From: CAYGZL01 sp964354345
GTDB lineage: Bacteria > Chloroflexota > Anaerolineae > Anaerolineales > UBA4823
Direction: 5' to 3'
Assembly: GCA_964354345.1 (NCBI GenBank)
Contig: CAYGZL010000072.1
Coordinates: forward strand, 1-8,731
Length of the DNA stretch: 8,731 bases
The translations under genes and the position numbers were made by a program. The stretch's first letter is position 1. Every line of letters starts with the position of its first letter. The notes beneath the pieces are model-generated. The model was not told the origin of the DNA, searched no databases, and saw nothing but the letters and a program-made list of their open reading frames with translations. Positions 1 through 6,063 of this stretch are shown piece by piece.

Positions 1-1
1 G

Positions 2-115
2 CGCGTCCTGACGACTGACCCCGGTATGGGCATCGTCCGCCATGCCGACGCTGGCTATGAGATCGCCATTGCCGCAGCCAAACGGCATGGGATCAAAATG
101 CCAATGCTGAGTTGA
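2..115 (+). CDS. hutU: Urocanate hydratase, C-terminal end (partial)
   Basis: This is the last 37 codons of a gene that begins before the window; the stop is TGA at 113-115. The peptide ends in a stretch containing VRHADAGYEIAIAAAKRHGI, the conserved C-terminal signature of urocanase, preceded by the family-typical RVLTTDPGMG. Urocanase is a cytosolic NAD+-dependent enzyme that hydrates urocanate to 4-imidazolone-5-propanoate, the second step of histidine degradation. Its product is the substrate of HutI, encoded on the opposite strand at 3590-4879. The fragment lacks the NAD-binding and catalytic core, so the call rests on the tail alone, but this tail is distinctive. Confidence 0.88.
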   Translation, partial: RVLTTDPGMGIVRHADAGYEIAIAAAKRHGIKMPMLS

Positions 116-128
116 AGAAATCGTATGT

Positions 129-147
129 GGTCAGGTCCTGGCCTTTT
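129..147 (+). terminator. Possible weak intrinsic terminator after hutU
   Basis: Thirteen bases after the hutU stop there is a 6-bp inverted repeat, GGTCAG (129-134) and CTGGCC (138-143), with one G-T wobble and a 3-nt loop, followed directly by TTTT (144-147). The stem is short and the T run is only four, so this is a weak candidate. The rest of 116-340 holds no convincing gene. Confidence 0.4.
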
Positions 148-348
148 CACGGTCAGTTTGCTGAGCATTAGTCCCCCAGCCTGTCTGGCATGGTGGTTGT
201 CTGTGGAGGGGCGATCCAGCTCAACCTGCTTGCGCTGCTCGCCCTCAACCGGCTCCGCAAAGGGCTCCCAGAATCAACGCTGAGGGAGTAAAGCTCGGGA
301 AGAAATCCAAGATTACCGATCTCCCTATCTTTGAGGGACGTTGTTCAG

Positions 349-354
349 TATAAT
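349..354 (+). promoter_or_regulatory. Consensus -10 box (TATAAT) ahead of the LysM gene
   Basis: A perfect TATAAT lies with 10 nt between it and the ATG at 365. No -35 hexamer with 16-18 nt spacing is visible; the TTGAGG at 331-336 is only 12 nt away. If used, transcription would start about 361 and give a transcript with almost no leader. The box lies inside the reading frame if the TTG at 341 were the start, which favours the ATG. Confidence 0.35.
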
Positions 355-364
355 CAAGCTCGCT

Positions 365-1171
365 ATGCTTACAAGAAATAGATTATTCGTGGTGTGTTTT
401 TCCCTGACCAGTTTGCTGGTTTTTACCTGGGTATTCCATACTTCCCATAGTGTCCAGACGGCTTATGCCATGCAAATACCGATCTATACCCCCACGCCTG
501 GTCCAGATGGGAAAATTATCTATATTGTCAAGAAGAACGATACGCTGCTTAGCATTTCATTGACATTTGGCATACCAGTTGACAAACTGCGCACGCTGAA
601 TAACCTGTCTGGCGATAGGATTAACGAAGGTCAAAAGCTGATCCTCGGTCTGGCCGGACCCGCAGAAATATCACCGACGCCCGGCCAAATCCCCACCGCG
701 ACTGGCGTCCAGCCGACGCCCACACCCAAAATCGGCGTTGGCGTACTTTGCATCATTCTGTTCAACGACCGTAACGGCGACTCGATCCGTCAGGCGGATG
801 AGCCCTCCATTCCTGGCGGCGCAATCAGTGTCGCCAATCGTTCCGGGTCCGTATCCATCACAGCCAATACAGAGGCCGGCGATACCCCCTACTGCATTGA
901 TAAAGTTTTGGAGGGTGATTACACCATCAGCGTGGCTACACCGAGTGGATATAATCCGACCACCTCCAATACCTATCAAATAGCCATGGGCATGGGCGAT
1001 ACAACCTACGTAGACTTCGGCGCCCAGGCCAGCAGCAACACACCGGTCGAAGCCCCGATCCTCCCCCCAGAAGGGCAGCGCTCGCCGCTCTTGGGCATCG
1101 TGGGTGGCATATTCCTGGTTGGCAGCCTGTTGCTGGCTTTATTCGCAGGACGGTCGCTACGGAACAAATAG
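365..1171 (+). CDS. LysM and SdrD-like B domain surface protein, C-terminally membrane anchored
   Basis: Predicted exported protein of 268 residues. It has an N-terminal signal segment (basic start MLTRNR, hydrophobic core 7-24, possible signal-peptidase site after AYA at 33-35), a LysM domain at about 51-95 that should bind peptidoglycan or another glycan, and a Pro/Thr-rich linker. Next comes an SdrD/prealbumin-like beta domain at about 124-221, starting with an Asp/Asn-rich possible Ca2+ site (FNDRNGDSIRQADEPSIPGG), and a final transmembrane helix at about 242-262 with a basic tail (RSLRNK). Two cysteines (about 129 and 177) in the beta domain could form a disulfide. The likely role is cell-envelope attachment or sensing, but no enzymatic motif is seen. 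The frame is open to TTG at 341, which has GAGGG only 3 nt upstream; I chose the ATG because it gives a normal signal peptide. It is followed after 21 nt by the phosphatase remnant and surE. Confidence 0.75.
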   Translation: MLTRNRLFVVCFSLTSLLVFTWVFHTSHSVQTAYAMQIPIYTPTPGPDGKIIYIVKKNDTLLSISLTFGIPVDKLRTLNNLSGDRINEGQKLILGLAGPAEISPTPGQIPTATGVQPTPTPKIGVGVLCIILFNDRNGDSIRQADEPSIPGGAISVANRSGSVSITANTEAGDTPYCIDKVLEGDYTISVATPSGYNPTTSNTYQIAMGMGDTTYVDFGAQASSNTPVEAPILPPEGQRSPLLGIVGGIFLVGSLLLALFAGRSLRNK

Positions 1172-1192
1172 AATGCAGAGCCAGTTCCTGCG

Positions 1193-1327
1193 ATGATAGA
1201 AGATATCCCAACCTATATCCGGCTTTCTGAGCAGCTCGCCACCAGCGGCCAACCCAGCGAAAAACAAATTTACCAGATCGCCCAGGCAGGCCTTCATCCA
1301 AACCGCATTAGAACATCGTCCCCATGA
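1193..1327 (+). pseudogene. N-terminal remnant of a DUF442/PTP-like phosphatase gene
   Basis: A 44-codon reading frame (ATG 1193, TGA 1325-1327). Its product contains YIRLSEQLATSGQPSEKQIY followed by QIAQAG, which closely matches the N-terminus of the bacterial DUF442/beta-lactamase-hydrolase-like branch of protein tyrosine phosphatases, where IxxxLxTSGQPT..Q...I..AG is the usual opening. Those proteins are normally about 140-160 residues. Here similarity stops at about residue 33 and the catalytic CxxGxR loop is absent in all frames, so this is a broken gene or a short leftover. Its stop overlaps the surE start (ATGA at 1324-1327), so its translation may deliver ribosomes to surE. No clear Shine-Dalgarno sequence precedes its ATG. 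The family assignment is from recall of the motif and was not tested by search. Confidence 0.55.
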
Positions 1328-2133
1328 AAAGTCCTCAGATCCTTCTCACCAATGACGATGGCATTCGTTCGCCGGGCTTGTGGGCAGCAGCCCGGGCGCT
1401 CTCCAGCCTGGGCTTTGTCCATGTCGCCGCGCCGCGCGATCAATACTCCGGCGCGGGTCGCAGTCTGCCGATTACCACCGATGGCATCATCCAGAGACAA
1501 GAAATGGTGGTCAACGGTAAAAGCTGGCCGGTTTACGCCATCGGCGGAACGCCAGCCCAGGTAGTGTTGTATGCGGTGCTAGAAATCCTGTCTGAGCCGC
1601 CGGATTTGGTCGTCTCAGGGATCAATTACGGTGAAAACGTCGGCAGTGGCATCACCGTCTCGGGAACAGTCGGCGCTGCCCTGGAAGCGGCGGCGATGGG
1701 CATCCCGGCGCTGGCCATCTCACTCGAAACTGACCTGGTGCACCATTTGTCTTATTCCGAAGCGGTAGATTTTTCAACCGCAGCGCACTTCACGGCTTTC
1801 TTCAGCCGCCTGCTCTTAGAGAAACAACTGCCCGCAGAGGTGCAGGTGCTCAAGGTTGACATCCCTTCTGACGCCACGCCGGAGACTCCCTGGCACGTTA
1901 CGCGCCTCTCCCGCAGTCCCTATTTTGAACCGCTCCCTCCAGAACGCACTTCGTGGGATATACCTGCCAACCTGGGCTACCGCACTCACGTGGACATTTC
2001 CCAGGAATCGCCCGATAGCGATGTTTATCTGCTGTGCGCCAAACGGCAGGTTTCGGTCACACCCCTCAGCCTGGACATGACCGCGCGGATCGACCTGACC
2101 GCGTTCGAACAGGACTTACGGGATAACAAATAA
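1324..2133 (+). CDS. surE: 5'/3'-nucleotidase SurE
   Basis: Product of 269 residues, slightly longer than the usual 245-265. SurE is a metal-dependent cytosolic phosphatase that removes phosphate from nucleoside 5'- and 3'-monophosphates and is linked to survival in stationary phase. The hallmark motifs are all present: LLTNDDG with the metal-binding D11-D12, a serine-rich loop PRDQYSGAGRS (37-47), and PDLVVSGINYGENVGSG (93-109) with the metal-ligand Asn at about 101. They are followed by the SGTVGAALEA helix and the GIPALAIS strand. No Shine-Dalgarno sequence lies before the ATG; the start overlaps the stop of the preceding 44-codon frame as ATGA, suggesting translational coupling. It ends flush against the stop codon of the convergent inositol-monophosphatase-like gene. 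Confidence 0.95.
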   Translation: MKSPQILLTNDDGIRSPGLWAAARALSSLGFVHVAAPRDQYSGAGRSLPITTDGIIQRQEMVVNGKSWPVYAIGGTPAQVVLYAVLEILSEPPDLVVSGINYGENVGSGITVSGTVGAALEAAAMGIPALAISLETDLVHHLSYSEAVDFSTAAHFTAFFSRLLLEKQLPAEVQVLKVDIPSDATPETPWHVTRLSRSPYFEPLPPERTSWDIPANLGYRTHVDISQESPDSDVYLLCAKRQVSVTPLSLDMTARIDLTAFEQDLRDNK

Positions 2134-2931
2134 TTACCTGCCGGTGTGCAGCTCGCTCAGCAGCAAAGGGTGAATCGCAGGATTCGCGGCCACAATCGAG
2201 ATGGGCCGCGTCAGATAATCGGTTTCGCCATAGAAATTGGTGACAATCGCTCCAGCCTCCCGGGCAATCAAGCCGCCTGCAGCCACATCCCACGGGCTCA
2301 GGCGGAGTTCCCAATAGCCCTCGAAGCGCCCCACTGCCACAAACGCCAGATCCATCGCCGCTGAACCCAGGCGGCGCACGCCCTGGGTCAACAACGACAG
2401 GCGTGCAAAATGGTCCAGGTTATTCTCTGGATGGGTGCGGATATCGTAAGAGAAGCCAGTCACCAACAAGCTCTGATCCAGGTTGTCTACCCGAGAGGCG
2501 CGGATGGGCAAACCATTCAGGAAGGCGCCTTTGCCAAGCTCGGCGCGGTAAAGCTCGTCCAGGATCGGATTGTAAAGTACTCCACACTGCACCACGCCAT
2601 TTTCGGCATACGCCAGCGATACCGCAAATACCGGCAGACCATGGGCGTAGTTGACTGTCCCGTCCAGGGGATCAATGTACCAGACGCAACAGTCCTGTCC
2701 CGCCAGATCACCGCTTTCCTCGGCGACGATGCGGTGGCTGGGGAAACGCTGCTGGATCTCGCCAATCAATAAATCTTCGGCGCGGTGATCCACCTCTGTC
2801 ACCGGATTGATCAGCCCCTTGTATTCCACCTGTAAATCAGGTCCGAAACCAGGCCGGGGTGAAAAGCCCGCCCGCAGGATTTCGCCTGCCTGGCGCGCCA
2901 TCGTCTCAAGATCGGATAGAGTCGGGATCAT
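2134..2931 (-). CDS. Inositol monophosphatase family protein (SuhB-like)
   Basis: Product of 265 residues, the normal length for this family of Mg2+-dependent, lithium-sensitive sugar/inositol phosphatases. It carries VAEESG (69-74) with the metal-binding Glu, the signature WYIDPLDGTVNYAHG (84-98) with both catalytic Asp residues, and WDVAAGGLIAREAGA (214-228) with the C-terminal metal Asp at 215. The likely substrate is myo-inositol 1-phosphate, but relatives act on fructose-1,6-bisphosphate, PAP or histidinol phosphate, and sequence alone does not decide. The ATG has a good ribosome site (AGGAA, 7 nt upstream). It is the last gene of the hutI operon, 21 nt after the HD gene, and its TAA directly abuts the surE stop on the other strand. 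Confidence 0.92.
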   Translation of the reverse strand: MIPTLSDLETMARQAGEILRAGFSPRPGFGPDLQVEYKGLINPVTEVDHRAEDLLIGEIQQRFPSHRIVAEESGDLAGQDCCVWYIDPLDGTVNYAHGLPVFAVSLAYAENGVVQCGVLYNPILDELYRAELGKGAFLNGLPIRASRVDNLDQSLLVTGFSYDIRTHPENNLDHFARLSLLTQGVRRLGSAAMDLAFVAVGRFEGYWELRLSPWDVAAGGLIAREAGAIVTNFYGETDYLTRPISIVAANPAIHPLLLSELHTGR

Positions 2932-2952
2932 GCTGATTTCCTGGTCAATGTC

Positions 2953-3603
2953 TTACAGCTCTCCGCAGATTTCACGCGCCAAACGCTCAAAATATTCGGC
3001 CATCGCCCGGTGACGGGCTTCGCCCAACGCCTTACCGCTTGGTGTATACAAGCGGTCCTTCAATTTGCTCAGCTTGAACAAATACTCGTGAAAAGCACTG
3101 TGCCCCTCCCCTGCCTCCAACTGGTTCTGCTCGAGGAAGCGCCGGGATGGGTACTGAAAAAATGGCTGCCCGGCGCGAGCGGCGTAGGCGACTGCGCGCG
3201 CCACTCCGATCGCCCCAATCGCATCCAGCTTATCCGCGTCGAACAGCACCTGGGCCTCTAAAGTTTGGGGCATCTCACGCTCATCCCGGAAACGATGCGC
3301 CCGGACACAATGCTGCACTGCTGCGATGCGCTCCTCGGGCCAGCCCTCCCTTCGTAATAGCTCACCGGCGAACTCGGCTGAAACCTGGTGATGATCGCCG
3401 CGTGTTTGAGCGTCCTCAGGGGTAGATAAGTCAGCCAGCGGACTCGCATCATGGAGCAGCGCCGCTGCCCGAACGATCTCGAGGTCAGCGCCTTCGGCCC
3501 GCGCTAATCGCTCTGCCAATTGGTAAACCCGCAGGATGTGGTCAAAGCCATGCACCGGGTCGTCAACCGGATACCAGGCACGCGCTTGTTCAATGGTCGG
3601 CAT
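2953..3603 (-). CDS. HD-domain phosphohydrolase, YpgQ/YedJ-like
   Basis: Product of 216 residues. The HD metal-binding set is visible: H18 and H22 in HGFDHILRV, the H51-D52 pair in ALLHDAS, a DHH at 70-72, H98/H103, and FDADKLDAIGAIGVARA (121-137) with the final Asp ligand and Lys. This last motif is characteristic of the YpgQ/YedJ group of small HD proteins. B. subtilis YpgQ has been described as a nucleotide pyrophosphohydrolase, so a nucleotide or related phosphoanhydride substrate is likely but not proven here. The start overlaps the end of hutI by 14 nt, which implies co-transcription and probably coupled translation; the inositol-monophosphatase gene follows after 21 nt. All three genes of this operon encode hydrolases. 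Confidence 0.88.
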   Translation of the reverse strand: MPTIEQARAWYPVDDPVHGFDHILRVYQLAERLARAEGADLEIVRAAALLHDASPLADLSTPEDAQTRGDHHQVSAEFAGELLRREGWPEERIAAVQHCVRAHRFRDEREMPQTLEAQVLFDADKLDAIGAIGVARAVAYAARAGQPFFQYPSRRFLEQNQLEAGEGHSAFHEYLFKLSKLKDRLYTPSGKALGEARHRAMAEYFERLAREICGEL

Positions 3604-4879
3604 CGTGAGTAAACCCTTGGGGATTTATTATAACGGGGTAAACCTGACCCTTTTTAATCACTGTCTGAACCAGATTGGCGCCGAAGCGGTACCCCAGGTG
3701 GCGATAATCGGAAACGGACAAGATCAGCAGGTCGGCTTGCTTGCCCGGTTCCAGCGAGCCAAGGCGGTCGGCGCAGGCGATGGCTGCCGCGGCGTTGATT
3801 GTGGCGGCCGCGATCGCCTGGGCCTGCGTCAGGCGTAAGTAGCGACAGGCCAGCGCCAGCGCAAACTGCATATTTTCACACCAGGCTGTCCCTGGATTCA
3901 GATCCGTGGCAATCGCCAGCAGTCCTCCCGCCTCCAGGATCGACCGGGCGGGAGTATAGTGGGTTTCCGCCAGGCCAAACGGCGTGCAGGGCAGGGCGAC
4001 TGCCACCGTGTCGCTGCGCGCCAGGGCGCGGATATCCTCAGGCGAGGTTTTTACCAGGTGATCGGCGGATACCGCCCCCAGCTCTGCTGCCAGGCTGGCG
4101 CCGCCCAGGTTGTCGAACTCATCTGCATGGATTTTCAATGGAAAGCCCAACTGGCGCGCCTTGACCAGGATGCGCCGCGACTGCTCCAGGCTGAACGCGC
4201 CTGTCTCACAGAAAACATCGACGAAAGGCAGGTTACGCTCCGGAGCATGCTGCGGCCACCACGCCGCCAGCAATGGCAGCATCGTATCGCAAATCAAGGC
4301 AGTATACCCGTCTGGATCCTGGCGATACTCCGGCGCGACGGCATGCGCCCCCAGGAAGGTCGGTACAATCTCCAGTGGACCCTCAGCATCCAGCGCCAAC
4401 AAGGCCTGTAGCATGCGCAGCTCAGCTGCGGTGCGCAATCCGTAGCCAGTTTTAACCTCGGCGGTGGTGGTGCCAAAATTGAACATGCTCCACAGGCGGG
4501 AGCGTGTCTCGTTCAGCAACCGCTCGTAAGGCAATGTGCGCACGGCTCGGACAGTAGCGAGAATTCCTCCTCCCGCAGCCAGGATTTCCAGGTAGGTCTT
4601 CCCTTGCAAGCGTTGCTCGAACTCGGCCGAGCGGTCGCCAACCCAGATCGCATGGGTATGCGGGTCAATGAAGCCGGGCATGACCACCTTGCCGCCGGCA
4701 TCCAGAGCCGGCTCATGCGGATAAGCCGCTCTGAGCTCGGTGCTTGCACCGACAGCCAATATTTTATCCTCCTGGAACAGCACCGCGCCATCGGCGATGA
4801 TGCCCAGATTACCCAGGTCACGACCGCGCTGTGGACCGCCGGCCAGGGTCAAAAGTTGAGAGGCAGAATGAATGAGCAT
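3590..4879 (-). CDS. hutI: Imidazolonepropionase HutI
   Basis: Product of 429 residues, slightly longer than the usual 405-420. HutI is a cytosolic metal-dependent amidohydrolase that opens 4-imidazolone-5-propanoate to N-formimidoyl-L-glutamate, the third step of histidine degradation. Expected motifs are intact: PGFIDPHTHAIWVGDR (68-83) with metal ligands H74 and H76, TAEVKTGYGL (139-148), GAHA around H179, HADEF (251-255), SADHL (271-275), and IATDLNPGT (323-331) with the catalytic/metal Asp at 326. A SuhB-like gene and an HD gene lie downstream in the same operon. A strong promoter lies just upstream (4919-4947), and AGG about 6 nt before the ATG can serve as ribosome site. HutU, which makes its substrate, is encoded at the left window edge on the other strand. 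Confidence 0.96.
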   Translation of the reverse strand: MLIHSASQLLTLAGGPQRGRDLGNLGIIADGAVLFQEDKILAVGASTELRAAYPHEPALDAGGKVVMPGFIDPHTHAIWVGDRSAEFEQRLQGKTYLEILAAGGGILATVRAVRTLPYERLLNETRSRLWSMFNFGTTTAEVKTGYGLRTAAELRMLQALLALDAEGPLEIVPTFLGAHAVAPEYRQDPDGYTALICDTMLPLLAAWWPQHAPERNLPFVDVFCETGAFSLEQSRRILVKARQLGFPLKIHADEFDNLGGASLAAELGAVSADHLVKTSPEDIRALARSDTVAVALPCTPFGLAETHYTPARSILEAGGLLAIATDLNPGTAWCENMQFALALACRYLRLTQAQAIAAATINAAAAIACADRLGSLEPGKQADLLILSVSDYRHLGYRFGANLVQTVIKKGQVYPVIINPQGFTHDADH

Positions 4880-4918
4880 GGTTGCCTGCTGACTGCTGTG
4901 CTTTGCTTGTAACGCCAG

Positions 4919-4947
4919 ATTATCACCTGCTTAAGTGTGTTTGTCAA
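4919..4947 (-). promoter_or_regulatory. Sigma-70-type promoter of the hutI operon
   Basis: Read on the minus strand, TTGACA (4947-4942) is followed after exactly 17 nt by GATAAT (4924-4919): a perfect -35, ideal spacing and a 5/6 -10. Transcription would start at about 4912, giving a leader of about 33 nt before the hutI ATG. This is the best promoter in the window and should drive hutI, the HD gene and the SuhB-like gene together. I see no clear operator repeat overlapping it. Confidence 0.75.
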
Positions 4948-5166
4948 TTCATCGACCAGCCTGGACGAAATCCACCTGCCAGCCTCTCACCCTGACTCCT
5001 GCATCTTGCGTGGCAAAGTCGACCCCGGTGCGGATCGAAATGCCCAATATGGCCATGTTCCACGTGCCGGGCATCGACCAGACCTTCGTGCTGGCAACGA
5101 ACCGCGCTCAGCGACTTGCGCCGCCTGACTGAAGACAGAATCGAGGTCGGGAACTCGAGAGGCTAA
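4948..5166 (+). other. Intergenic stretch without a supportable gene
   Basis: Between the hutI promoter and the stop of the methyltransferase gene, only short frames exist on both strands (longest about 65 codons). None has a good ribosome site, and I recognise none of the translations. The base composition is similar to the coding DNA, so a decayed gene is possible, but I cannot name one. No strong terminator hairpin for the methyltransferase gene is evident. Confidence 0.4.
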
Positions 5167-6006
5167 TCAATTCTTCTTGCGCGCGGTAATCACAAACAAC
5201 GACCGTTTCGGCTGGTGGGCGCGATCCCATTCCATTTGCTGCAAACAAATTTCCACATCAAATGGATCGAGATGATGGACATGATTATTCCGCACCATTT
5301 CCTGGTAGAGCACGGCCGCGTCGTTCAGCTCCTGGCAGTACTCGACAGCCAACAACCCGGAACTTTCAAACAAGTCACGCCACCATCCCGGGGTATGTTG
5401 TTTCTTGAAGTCGCCTTCGAAGACATCTACCGCCTGGTTTGGCGGCGGTATCCGAAAGGCATACACATACGGTGGATTCTGGAGCTGCTCGGGAGTAAAT
5501 TCATGGGTCAGCACTTCCGAGCCAATGCTGAGCTGCCCGCCCGGTTTCAGATGCTTGAGCAGATGGCGTAAAAATTCAACGCTCCCGCCGTAGAAATTGA
5601 AGGAGTTCATACAGAAGATGGCGTCGAAATAGTGATCGGCGAAGGGCAGCGGTGCGGTTACATCCAGATTGAGCGGTACAATCTGCTTGTGATAGCCGTG
5701 GGTGGTAAATTTATGGTCAAGGTATGTCGCTGAGGTCCACAAATCCAGGGCAATTACTTTCACAGCGGAGTGCCTCGCCAGGAAAATCGAGGTAGTCCCT
5801 TTCCCACAACCCAGGTCCAGGACGATGTCATCCGGCAGCAGACGCATCGTTCGCAGCATGCGCACTGCCAGGTACAATCCTCCTCCACCGCTGCAATCTT
5901 CGTAAAGCTCATCCCGCGTGTAGCCGGCGAGTTCGGGATAATCGTTGCGGTCAGGTGAATGGAAAGCGGCAATGGCCGCCTCAATCTGGTCTGGTGTAAA
6001 AGGCAT
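5167..6006 (-). CDS. Class I SAM-dependent methyltransferase
   Basis: Product of 279 residues with a Rossmann-fold methyltransferase domain. Motif I is VLDLGCGKG (62-70), the SAM-ribose acidic residue is D88 in VIALDLW, NLDVTAPLPF (113-122) holds the adenine-contacting Asp, and LKPGGQLSIGS at about 155-165 is the usual post-motif strand. Before the fold is an unusual Gly-rich run, YEDCSGGGGLYLAVRML (35-51), likely a lid or substrate element. The C-terminal third (EVLTHEF through VEICLQQMEW) is probably substrate-specific. The substrate (small molecule, lipid or protein) cannot be told from sequence. The ATG has AGGAG 7-8 nt upstream. It is divergent from the GatZ-like gene with 57 nt between the starts and appears to be a single-gene unit. 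Confidence 0.88.
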   Translation of the reverse strand: MPFTPDQIEAAIAAFHSPDRNDYPELAGYTRDELYEDCSGGGGLYLAVRMLRTMRLLPDDIVLDLGCGKGTTSIFLARHSAVKVIALDLWTSATYLDHKFTTHGYHKQIVPLNLDVTAPLPFADHYFDAIFCMNSFNFYGGSVEFLRHLLKHLKPGGQLSIGSEVLTHEFTPEQLQNPPYVYAFRIPPPNQAVDVFEGDFKKQHTPGWWRDLFESSGLLAVEYCQELNDAAVLYQEMVRNNHVHHLDPFDVEICLQQMEWDRAHQPKRSLFVITARKKN

Positions 6007-6022
6007 ATCATCTCCTAAGCGC

Positions 6023-6053
6023 TAGACAGTGTGTCGATCTCATCTATTATAAT
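6023..6053 (+). promoter_or_regulatory. Candidate divergent promoter with palindromic -10 box
   Basis: The 57-nt gap between the methyltransferase and GatZ-like starts contains ATTATAAT (6046-6053), its own reverse complement, so both strands read TATAAT (+ at 6048-6053; - at 6051-6046). For the + strand, TAGACA at 6023-6028 is a 5/6 match to the -35 but is 19 nt away. For the - strand the nearest candidate is TTGAGG (6077-6072), 20 nt away. The minus transcript would start near 6039, leaving room for the methyltransferase ribosome site; the plus transcript would start only about 4 nt before the ATG at 6064. Confidence 0.4.
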
Positions 6054-6063
6054 GAGGAAAACG

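Noticed and set aside
190..291. 33-codon + strand frame starting with ATG between hutU and the LysM gene, plus a frame running to 355 that ends in FEGRCSV
   Set aside because: No ribosome site and no recognisable domain; reading on would require a frameshift near 285. It could be decayed coding DNA, but nothing supports a specific gene.
341..364. TTG start at 341 for the LysM protein, with GAGGG at 333-337
   Set aside because: The spacing of 3 nt is too short for normal initiation, and the ATG at 365 gives a standard basic-then-hydrophobic signal peptide. The alternative is not excluded.
4935..5132. 65-codon + strand frame in the intergenic stretch before the methyltransferase stop
   Set aside because: GTG start without a ribosome site, overlaps the hutI promoter, and the product matches nothing I know.
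6031..6063. GTG 6031 or ATG 6052 as start of the GatZ-like protein
   Set aside because: The extra residues are not family-like and overlap the promoter region; ATG 6064 has a well-placed GAGG.
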